Positions 7,750-14,834 of a stretch of 39,840 bases of DNA are shown here, in pieces; position 1 is the stretch's first letter; each line of letters starts with the position of its first letter. The translations under genes were made by a program, and so were the position numbers. The notes beneath the pieces were generated by a model, which worked only from the letters and a program-made list of their open reading frames with translations, did no database searches and was not told the DNA's origin. Source of the stretch: Planctomycetota bacterium (GTDB taxonomy: Bacteria; Planctomycetota; Phycisphaerae; WQYP01); contig JAKBCC010000023.1 of assembly GCA_021808105.1 (NCBI GenBank), forward strand, positions 1-39,840. The letters run 5' to 3'.

Positions 7750-9189
7750 TCAAACCTTTAAGACTACATCATGCTCCAGGCGGCCATGATAGCGCTGGCG
7801 AATGGGTTCCACAATTTGCCGGACAAAATCATCAACTTGTTGCGGTGATCGCCCGACATATTGCTGCGGATTCAGCACGCCGTCAAAGTCCACAGATTTA
7901 AACGCCGCATCCGCCTTCAATCGGCTGATCAGATCATTCGGACGTCCGTGCTGTTTAACTTCTGCCCCTGCCGCCATGGAATGTCGGCGAATTCGTTCAT
8001 GCAAATCCTGCCGGTCCCCGCCGGCCTTCACCGCCGCCATGAGAATATTTTCAGTGGCCATAAACGGCAATTCCGCCGCCAGTCGCTGCGCAATGACATT
8101 CTGATTGACCACCAATCCGCGCGACACATGCACCAGCATGTCAAGAATGGCATCCGCCGTTAGAAACGCTTCCGGAATGGAAAGCCGTTTGTTGGACGAA
8201 TCGTCCAGTGTGCGTTCAAACATCTGCTGGGCGGCCGTAAACAGCGGCTGCTGCACAATACCCATAAGCCAGCGGGCCAGGCCGGTAATGCGTTCACAAA
8301 GCACAGGATTGCGCTTATAAGCCATCGCCGAGGACCCAACCTGCTGATCCTCAAACGGTTCCTCCACTTCCTTAAACGCCGCCAGCAAACGCACATCCTG
8401 CGCCATTTTATGAGCGGCGGCACCCAGGGCCGCAAGGCTGGAAACAATCTGCACGTCAATAATGCGCGAATAAGTTTGACCCGAAACCGGATGCACACGC
8501 TTAAAGCCGAGCTTCTCAGCTACCGCAAATTCCAGCTTTTTGACTTTTTCATGATCCTCGTCGAAAAGCTCCAGGAACGACGCCTGTGTGCCCGTTGTAC
8601 CTTTGATACCCCGCAGCATCAGCGTCTGCTGGCGCAATTCAAGATCCGCCAGACATAACACATAATCGTAGCACCACAGCACCGCCCGCTTGCCCAGCGT
8701 GGTGGGCTGCGCGGGTTGCAGATGCGTATAAGCCAGCACGGGCAGATCACGCCACTGCCGGGCAAAGCTGGTCACGTTATCAATGACAATCGCCAGCTTG
8801 CGGGCAATAATATCCAACGCATCGCGCAGCAGCAGCACATCCGTATTGTCCACAATGTCCATGGAAGTTGCGCCCAGATGCAAAATAGCCTTCGCCGCCG
8901 GGGCAGCCTTGGCAAACGTGTGCAGATGGGCCATGACATCATGGCGCAACTTGGCCTCCTGCCGGGCGGCCTCCTCAAAATCAATATCATGGATATGCGC
9001 CTTCATCTGCGCGAGTTGTTCCGCCGTGATGGGCATGCCGAGCTGTTGCTGGGCTTCCGCCAGCGCCAGCCAGATTTTCCGCCACGTGGAAAATTTTCTT
9101 TGTGGGGAAAACACTTCCAGCATTTCAGCCGAAGCATTACGGGTTACCAGCGGGCTTTGAAAAACGAGCATTTCCGGAGGCGTTTGCAT
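7750..9189 (-). CDS. purB: Adenylosuccinate lyase
   Basis: 479 residues from the ATG with GGAGA five bases upstream; an in-frame GTG nine codons earlier is less likely. It belongs to the fumarase/aspartase superfamily. Seen: the catalytic His region YTHLQPAQPTT (about 154-164) and the family signature GSSAMAYKRNP (about 285-295) with the flexible catalytic loop, plus HLGATSMDIVDN. Adenylosuccinate lyase catalyses two steps in purine synthesis, releasing fumarate from SAICAR and from adenylosuccinate. The C-terminal domain ends with a long helix (VDDFVRQIVEPIRQRY). The length fits the longer PurB type. It is the first gene of a two-gene operon with the rlmN-like gene. Confidence 0.93.
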   Translation of the reverse strand: MQTPPEMLVFQSPLVTRNASAEMLEVFSPQRKFSTWRKIWLALAEAQQQLGMPITAEQLAQMKAHIHDIDFEEAARQEAKLRHDVMAHLHTFAKAAPAAKAILHLGATSMDIVDNTDVLLLRDALDIIARKLAIVIDNVTSFARQWRDLPVLAYTHLQPAQPTTLGKRAVLWCYDYVLCLADLELRQQTLMLRGIKGTTGTQASFLELFDEDHEKVKKLEFAVAEKLGFKRVHPVSGQTYSRIIDVQIVSSLAALGAAAHKMAQDVRLLAAFKEVEEPFEDQQVGSSAMAYKRNPVLCERITGLARWLMGIVQQPLFTAAQQMFERTLDDSSNKRLSIPEAFLTADAILDMLVHVSRGLVVNQNVIAQRLAAELPFMATENILMAAVKAGGDRQDLHERIRRHSMAAGAEVKQHGRPNDLISRLKADAAFKSVDFDGVLNPQQYVGRSPQQVDDFVRQIVEPIRQRYHGRLEHDVVLKV

Positions 9190-9506
9190 TGATTCTCCAT
9201 TGGGCCCTGCCTGCACCCGACACGAGCATCAGCCGCATGACCAACAAACCGATACGCCCATACACCCAACGAACAGCCCGTTGCGCGATGGCGTATAAAA
9301 CCTTGCCGCGTGAATGGTAACACAATATCCGGGAACTGGAAATTTGCGATTGGTGCACTATCCCGCCGGCTTGACCAATACCGGCAGGGCCTTGATGAAA
9401 AATGATGATTGCCAAACCTGTAATTTCTGATACAACAAGAGTCCACGGGTGACATCGACGGTTTAATAGTCGTCGGTAGAAGCGGCTTATTTTCAGGAGA
9501 ATGGTA
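9190..9506. other. Intergenic region between divergent purB and sugar importer
   Basis: 317 bases without a supportable gene. It should contain promoters for purB to the left and for the importer operon to the right. A candidate + strand promoter is annotated separately. I saw no palindrome strong enough to name an operator. Confidence 0.5.
9409..9436 (+). promoter_or_regulatory. Candidate promoter of sugar ABC importer operon
   Basis: TTGCCA and TACAAC are separated by 16 bases, about 70 bases before the lipoprotein start codon. The match to a housekeeping sigma consensus is moderate and no other support is visible. Confidence 0.25.
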
Positions 9507-10523
9507 ATGAAACGCATGATTTTTGCCATGACAATGGCCCTTGCACTGACGGCCCTGGCGGGATGCGCAAAATCCGTAAAACAGAATTCATCCTCCAACT
9601 CCCCCGCCGCCGGAACTCCTGCGGCAAGCACGCCCCGGCTGCGCATCGCTGTAATACCCAAGGGCACCACCGATGTGTATTGGAAATATGTCCACGCCGG
9701 TGCCGATGCCGCAGGCCGGAAGCTGGGCGTGAAAATTCTGTTCCAGGGACCCGCACAAGATGGTGATCGGGCCGCGGAAATCGCCCTGATGCAGAATTTT
9801 GTTACCCAGGGCGTCGCCGGAATTGTTCTGGCGCCGGTAGACAGCCGCGCGCTGATACCCCCGGTAAAACTCGCAAAAGCCGCCCACATACCCGTTGTAA
9901 TCATTGATTCGGCTTTGCGTGCCAAGGCCGGCAAGGATTATGTCAGCTTTGTGGCCACCAATAATTTCAAGGCCGGCGAGCTTGCCGGAAATTATCTCGC
10001 CAAGCTTTTAGGCGGCAAAGGAAAGGTGGCCATGTTGCGCTTTATCGTCGGTTCCGCCGCCACCGATGCACGCGCCGCAGGCTGCGCGGCAGCACTTAAG
10101 AAATTCCCCGGCATAACCATTATTGCCAGCCATCGCGGCGGCTCAACGCCCAGCAAGTGCAAATCGGTCGCCTTAAGCATGGCCGCCAGCCTGCAGAAGG
10201 CAGATGGAATTTTTGCCGCCAATGAAACCACCTGCTTTGGCATGTATCTGGCATTAAAGCAGTTGAATCTGCTGGGTAAGAAAAAATTCGTTGGCTTTGA
10301 CTGGCAGTCCAACTTCAAGAAGCCCATCGAAAAAGGCCAGATCAACGGCGTGGTGGTGCAGGACCCCTTCCGCATGGCCTATCTGGGCGTGACCTATCTG
10401 GTAAACGATATTCGCGGCAAAACGCCGCCCCTGGAATTTGACACGCCCGCCGCACTGGTAACCCCGAAAAATATCAACAGCCCGCAAATTGAAAAACTCA
10501 TCACCTTGCCGGCCATCCACTGA
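9507..10523 (+). CDS. Sugar ABC transporter substrate-binding lipoprotein
   Basis: 338 residues from the ATG six bases after AGGAGA; an overlapping ATG six bases earlier sits too close to that site. The start MKRMIFAMTMALALTALAGC is a lipoprotein signal peptide with lipobox LAGC (Cys20), so the protein is anchored to the membrane facing the periplasm. The body is a type I periplasmic binding protein of the ribose/xylose/galactose class: RIAVIPKGTTDVYWKYVHAG, then VAGIVLAPVDSRALIPPV, VVIIDSAL, and the NNFKAGELAGNYLA hinge segment. It captures a sugar, probably a pentose, hexose or polyol, and delivers it to the permease encoded two genes downstream. Specificity is not readable. It is the first gene of the importer operon. 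Confidence 0.92.
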   Translation: MKRMIFAMTMALALTALAGCAKSVKQNSSSNSPAAGTPAASTPRLRIAVIPKGTTDVYWKYVHAGADAAGRKLGVKILFQGPAQDGDRAAEIALMQNFVTQGVAGIVLAPVDSRALIPPVKLAKAAHIPVVIIDSALRAKAGKDYVSFVATNNFKAGELAGNYLAKLLGGKGKVAMLRFIVGSAATDARAAGCAAALKKFPGITIIASHRGGSTPSKCKSVALSMAASLQKADGIFAANETTCFGMYLALKQLNLLGKKKFVGFDWQSNFKKPIEKGQINGVVVQDPFRMAYLGVTYLVNDIRGKTPPLEFDTPAALVTPKNINSPQIEKLITLPAIH

Positions 10524-10589
10524 TATCCATGGCTGTGATGAGACCACACGTGTGCGTGCAGGAACACGCATGACTATACAGAGTGAATC

Positions 10590-12098
10590 ATGCCGCCCGA
10601 CCATGCGTCACCTCCGGAAGGAAACTGCCTGCTGAAAATGCAGGGCATTCGCAAACGCTTTGGTGCCACGCAGGCACTCGATGGCGTGGATTTATTTGTT
10701 AACGCCGGCGAAGTTCTGGCTCTGGTGGGTGAAAATGGTGCCGGAAAAAGCACCCTGATGAAAACACTTTCCGGAGCCTACCACCCCGATGAAGGCTCAA
10801 TATTCCTCGAGGGAAAACCCTATCGCCCACGCGATCCCATGGACGCCCGCCGATTGGGCGTGGCCATGATTTATCAGGAACTTTCCCTGGCACCGCATTT
10901 ATCCGTGATGGAAAATATTGTGCTGGGCGTAGAGCCGCTTCACGGCCCGTTGATGGCCTGGAGCCGAATCCGAAAAATCGCCCAAAGCGCCATGGAGCAA
11001 TTAGGCAGGCCGGACATTCCAGTGGATGTCCCGGTCGGTCGGCTGTCCATTGCCGAACAGCAGCTTGTCGAAATCGGCCGCGCTACAGCCATCGGCTCCA
11101 AAGTGGTCGTCCTGGATGAACCCACCAGTTCTCTGACCAGCCGGGACATTGAAGGGCTGTTCACGTTAATCCGCCGGCTGCGCCAGCAGGGCCATGCAAT
11201 TATTTACATCTCTCACTTCCTGGAGGAAGTCAAGGAAATTACCAGCCGATATACCGTTTTGCGCGATGGAAAAAGCGTCGGCGGCGGCCGCACGGCCGAT
11301 GCCTCAACGGACAATATTATCTCCATGATGGTGGGCCGCAAGGTGGATGATTTATATCCCCGCTCCGTCCATAACCCCGGAGAAGTGATTTTAGAAATTA
11401 ACAACCTAAGCGGAATCAAAAAGCCCGTTCAGGCTGGAATGGCATTGCGGCGCGGTGAAGTGCTGGGAATCGCCGGACTCGTAGGAGCAGGCCGCACGGA
11501 ATTGGTCCGCGCCGTCTTTGGGCTGGACGCGGTGCGCAACGGGAAAATAAAAATCGGCCTGCACACCGGACCGGCCGCACCTGCCAAGCGGTGGAGCCAG
11601 GGCGTGGGAATGGTCAGTGAAGACCGCAAAACCGAAGGCCTGGCCCTGGGCCTAAGCATTGCAGATAACTTAACGCTTTCACGTTTAGGACGCTTTGTTA
11701 CCCCCTCCGGCCAGGCGGCCAAAAGCACCCGCTGGATTGAAAAAATGGCGGTAAAATGCCGCGGCCCACGGCAGATCATCAGTAATCTTTCCGGTGGTAA
11801 TCAACAGAAAGTGGCCATCGCCCGCTTGCTGCACCATGGTGTGGATGTGCTGCTTCTGGATGAACCCACACGCGGAATTGATGTAGGGTCCAAAGCCCAG
11901 ATTTATAAACTCATTGATGAACTGGCCCTTCAGGGTAAAGCCATTTTGCTGGTCAGCAGCTATTTACCGGAACTCATGGGCGTGTGTGATCGCATCGCCG
12001 TGATGTGCCGGGGTGTTTTAGGCCCGGCCCAGCCGGTGCAGGACGTTACCGAGGAACTTATCATGACGCAGGCCACTGGTGCAGGAGCAACTTCATGA
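10590..12098 (+). CDS. Sugar ABC transporter ATP-binding protein, RbsA/MglA type
   Basis: 502 residues with two fused nucleotide-binding domains, as in RbsA, XylG and MglA. First domain: Walker A GENGAGKST (47-55), a divergent signature LSIAEQQLVEIGRA and Walker B VVLDEPTSSL. Second domain: a degenerate Walker A GLVGAGRTE, signature LSGGNQQKVAIARLL near residue 400, and Walker B VLLLDEPTRGID. One competent and one degenerate ATP site is normal for this family. The protein drives sugar uptake at the inner face of the membrane. The gene follows the binding-protein gene by 66 bases, and its stop codon overlaps the permease start (ATGA). The ribosome site is weak. Confidence 0.94.
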   Translation: MPPDHASPPEGNCLLKMQGIRKRFGATQALDGVDLFVNAGEVLALVGENGAGKSTLMKTLSGAYHPDEGSIFLEGKPYRPRDPMDARRLGVAMIYQELSLAPHLSVMENIVLGVEPLHGPLMAWSRIRKIAQSAMEQLGRPDIPVDVPVGRLSIAEQQLVEIGRATAIGSKVVVLDEPTSSLTSRDIEGLFTLIRRLRQQGHAIIYISHFLEEVKEITSRYTVLRDGKSVGGGRTADASTDNIISMMVGRKVDDLYPRSVHNPGEVILEINNLSGIKKPVQAGMALRRGEVLGIAGLVGAGRTELVRAVFGLDAVRNGKIKIGLHTGPAAPAKRWSQGVGMVSEDRKTEGLALGLSIADNLTLSRLGRFVTPSGQAAKSTRWIEKMAVKCRGPRQIISNLSGGNQQKVAIARLLHHGVDVLLLDEPTRGIDVGSKAQIYKLIDELALQGKAILLVSSYLPELMGVCDRIAVMCRGVLGPAQPVQDVTEELIMTQATGAGATS

Positions 12099-13093
12099 CG
12101 CAAACTCCCCCCGCCGCAAAAATTATCGAGGCCGCCGAGAATCGAAAATTTAATTTTCGCATGGTGCTTAGCACGCTGGGGCCGATCATCGGCCTGGTGC
12201 TGGTCTTTATTCTCTTTTCCGCCCTGCGCCCCCACACATTTCCCACCGCTGCCAATGCCTCACAAATTCTGCTGCAAAGTGTTGTGGTGGCGGTAGCGGC
12301 GTTGGGAACAACACCCGTGATTATCTCAGCCGGCATTGATATTTCCATCGGAGCCACCATCGCTGTGGTTTCCGTAGCCGTGGCCCTGATGCTCAATGCC
12401 GGCCTGCCGCCGGTATTCGCCGCCCTGGGCGGAATTGCAACGGGGGCTTTATGCGGTGCATTTAACGGCGGATGCGTGACGTTGCTGGGGCTGAATCCAT
12501 TTATCGTCACACTGGGAACCTTTCTGGCATTCCGCGGCGTTGCGGATGTGCTGGGCGGCGAAAGCGAAGTGTACACCCGTTCCAATTGGCTTAATGATTT
12601 AATGAATCCGTCCCGAGCGCTGATTTTCCCCTGGGGCGTCTGGATTATGGTGATTCTCGCCATCCTGCTGATACTCATGCTGCGCTACACCCGCTTTGGC
12701 CGCCATATTTTCGCCATCGGCTCCAATGAGCAAACCGCCCGCCTCTGCGGCATCGCCGTGTCACGCGCAAAACTCTGGATTTATATCCTCGGCGGTGCGT
12801 TCTCCGGCATCGCAGGCGTCCTGATGTTCGCCAATGAAAACGGCACCGGCGATCCCACAACCTCGAAAAATACACCACTGACCGCCATCGCCGCCGCCGT
12901 CATCGGCGGAGCCAGCCTCACCGGCGGCCAGGGATCCATTATCGGAACCGTCATCGGCGCCATGTTCATCATGACCATCCGCAACGGCTGCGTACAAATT
13001 AATCTATCCCACGGCGTACAAAACATCGTCACCGGCCTGATCATTATCGTCGCCGTACTCGTTGACCGAATCCGCAACCCCAAAAGCACCTGA
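12095..13093 (+). CDS. Sugar ABC transporter permease, RbsC type
   Basis: 332 residues from an ATG that overlaps the preceding stop, with GGAG eight bases upstream. It is an integral membrane protein of the BPD_transp_2 (RbsC/XylH/MglC) class with about eight to ten membrane helices. Seen: VIISAGIDISIGATIAVVS (the G-x-DLSVG-like motif of the family), GLNPFIVTLGTFLAFRGVA, the cytoplasmic coupling stretch AIGSNEQTARLCGIAVSR, and TAIAAAVIGGASLTGGQGS near the end. It forms the channel of the importer. The operon ends here; downstream sequence is repeat-rich and non-coding. Confidence 0.94.
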   Translation: MTQTPPAAKIIEAAENRKFNFRMVLSTLGPIIGLVLVFILFSALRPHTFPTAANASQILLQSVVVAVAALGTTPVIISAGIDISIGATIAVVSVAVALMLNAGLPPVFAALGGIATGALCGAFNGGCVTLLGLNPFIVTLGTFLAFRGVADVLGGESEVYTRSNWLNDLMNPSRALIFPWGVWIMVILAILLILMLRYTRFGRHIFAIGSNEQTARLCGIAVSRAKLWIYILGGAFSGIAGVLMFANENGTGDPTTSKNTPLTAIAAAVIGGASLTGGQGSIIGTVIGAMFIMTIRNGCVQINLSHGVQNIVTGLIIIVAVLVDRIRNPKST

Positions 13094-13409
13094 CACCGCA
13101 GCCCTCAACGATCAATGACCAAGGACCAAGGACCAATGACCAATGACCAAACCATCGGATTTCCAAACCCTGTAACCCACCCTCCCGCATTTAACAAAAC
13201 ATATCCTCGCTTCAACTGTAACCCGTAACCTATCACCCGTAACCCGTCCCCTGTAACCTCGCGTCTATTGATCGATACTGAAATTACTGATCAATACTGC
13301 AATTACTGACAAATATTGATTTCCCCTCCCCCACCGCGCCCTATAGCCCCCACAATAATCATTGATCCGTGATCCGTGATCATCGATCCCTGAAAAAGAA
13401 AGGCTTAAC
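13094..13409. repeat. Left intergenic repeat zone of the defence island
   Basis: No gene is seen. The zone is built of degenerate short-phase repeats in blocks: GACCAAG/GACCAAT units (13116-13148), CCTGTAACC/CCCGTAACC units (13165-13260), ACTGAAATTACTG/ATACTGCAATTACTG units (13269-13310), then CCGCGCCCTATAG (13334-13346) and repeated GATCCGT units (13361-13390). Several blocks recur exactly, in the same order and orientation, at 30.2-30.6 kb: 29 bases (13239-13267 = 30360-30388), 21 bases (13269-13289 = 30240-30260), 13 bases (13334-13346 = 30542-30554) and 17 bases (13361-13377 = 30572-30588). The zone ends just before the ribosome site of the AAA_25 ATPase gene. Confidence 0.8.
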
Positions 13410-14633
13410 ATGTCTGATCTCCACACCGCCACCAGTTGCCTGGCTAACCTGCCCCCTATCGCACCTCGCTGGCTTTGGCGAAATCGCCTGCCCAAAGGCA
13501 AAATTGTCCTCCTCGCTGGCCCGCCCGGTTCAGGCAAAACCTTTATTGCGCTGGACCTCGCCGCCCGCGTCACCACCGCCGCCCCATTCCCCGGCACCCC
13601 AACCACCGCCCCCATGTATGACCTTCTACCTGATCTCCTGCCTGACCCCGTGCCTGATACCCCGTCCCCTGCTCCTCTGCCGTCTGACAAAAACTCCACG
13701 CCCCCGGGCAAAAAGGCCCGCAAACCCATCAAATCACCCATCATCACCTCATGCCCCTTGGCCGCCGCTAATGCCGCCGAACTCGAAGCAGCCCAGCGCC
13801 CTTCCGTCGGCTCGGTCCTGCTTATTACCCCGCAAGAAGATCTCATTGACAACATGCGCACGCGCCTCGAAGCCGCCCGTGCCAACGTCGATAAAGTCAT
13901 CACCACCACCGACCTGGCTATGGAAAATCTCAAATCCTGCACCGACCAGATCAAAGACCTGAAACTCGTCATCATCGACCCGCTCTCCTTTCTCACCAGC
14001 AACGACCATGAACCTTACAGCACAGCCAGAAAACTTTACGAACTTTACCAGCATCTCTACAGTCGTTCCATAACCATTCTCGCCCTGATGCCCATGCACC
14101 TTGGCCGTGGCGACCCGCTCCGCCGCATCCCCCGAATAAATACCCTGGCCCCTTTCGCTTCAATTATCTTCGCCGCATCCCCCGACCACCGCGAAGAAAA
14201 CACCCAACCTCACCGCCGGGTATTCATCCAGCTCAAAAACAGCCTAAGCGTCCTGGCCCCAGCCCTGCCATTTCAAATTGAAAACAACGCCATCGCCTGG
14301 GCAGATGATCTGTCAGAAAACGAAAACATCCACGCCATCCTCGCCCCACCACCCCGCCCAACCGGACCCGACCCCCTCAAGCTCGACCAATGCGCCCAAT
14401 GGCTCTGCGAATTACTCGCCCGCGGCCCCGTCCCCCAAACCGACATCCTCAAATCCGCCACCGCCGCCGGCTTCTCCTACCGCACACTCCGCCGCGCCAA
14501 AGACCAGCTTAAAATCCAGTCCAAACGCAAAAACAACGGCCACTGGCTCTGGCGCTCATCCCCCGGCAAATTCGACTACGACACCCTCGACATAATAAAC
14601 GACCGCCTCCTCCACGGACTCCCACCCATTTAA
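13410..14633 (+). CDS. RepA/RecA-like AAA_25 ATPase with C-terminal winged helix
   Basis: 407 residues with AAAGG eight bases before the ATG. The N-terminus is a RecA-fold ATPase of the AAA_25/RepA type: Walker A LLAGPPGSGKTFIALDLA near residues 34-51, a strand VLLITPQED, Walker B LKLVIIDPLSFL, and MPMHLGRGDPLRRI, where this family often has a Ser-Gly-Ser-type loop. The last ~70 residues (VPQTDILKSATAAGFSYRTLRRAKDQL) look like a winged helix that could bind DNA. Such proteins occur in plasmids, phages and integrated elements, near replication or primase genes; no such partner is seen here. A Pro-rich insert (about residues 69-105) interrupts the ATPase core and is encoded by repeat-like DNA. 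Third codon positions are strikingly C-rich, unlike neighbours. It is the only island gene on the + strand. Confidence 0.8.
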   Translation: MSDLHTATSCLANLPPIAPRWLWRNRLPKGKIVLLAGPPGSGKTFIALDLAARVTTAAPFPGTPTTAPMYDLLPDLLPDPVPDTPSPAPLPSDKNSTPPGKKARKPIKSPIITSCPLAAANAAELEAAQRPSVGSVLLITPQEDLIDNMRTRLEAARANVDKVITTTDLAMENLKSCTDQIKDLKLVIIDPLSFLTSNDHEPYSTARKLYELYQHLYSRSITILALMPMHLGRGDPLRRIPRINTLAPFASIIFAASPDHREENTQPHRRVFIQLKNSLSVLAPALPFQIENNAIAWADDLSENENIHAILAPPPRPTGPDPLKLDQCAQWLCELLARGPVPQTDILKSATAAGFSYRTLRRAKDQLKIQSKRKNNGHWLWRSSPGKFDYDTLDIINDRLLHGLPPI

Positions 14634-14720
14634 ACCGCCCGCGCTCCACTGCTCAACTTTCTAAATTCACCTCTCTATCGGGCCGCCGCCCGATGCCCCC
14701 CAACCGTGATGCGAACAATT

Positions 14721-14744
14721 AGCTCAATGCGGCAGCATTGAGTT
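14721..14744. other. Stem-loop between convergent genes
   Basis: AGCTCAATGC pairs with GCATTGAGTT (nine Watson-Crick pairs and one G-T pair) around a GGCA loop. It lies in the 200-base gap between the convergent AAA_25 and DUF499 genes. There is no T-run on either side, so it is not a standard terminator; it may still end transcription or mark an old insertion point. Confidence 0.4.
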
Positions 14745-14834
14745 CTCCGCGGAAACACAGTCTGATTTGACGATGCAGTTCTCCGCCGTCACGACTGGTG
14801 GAGACCACGATTAACAACGCCGCCCACGCTCCCA

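Noticed and set aside
7160-9192. Long open frames antisense to rlmN and purB
   Set aside because: They are shadows of well-identified conserved genes; composition is Arg/Cys/Ser-rich and no domain is seen.
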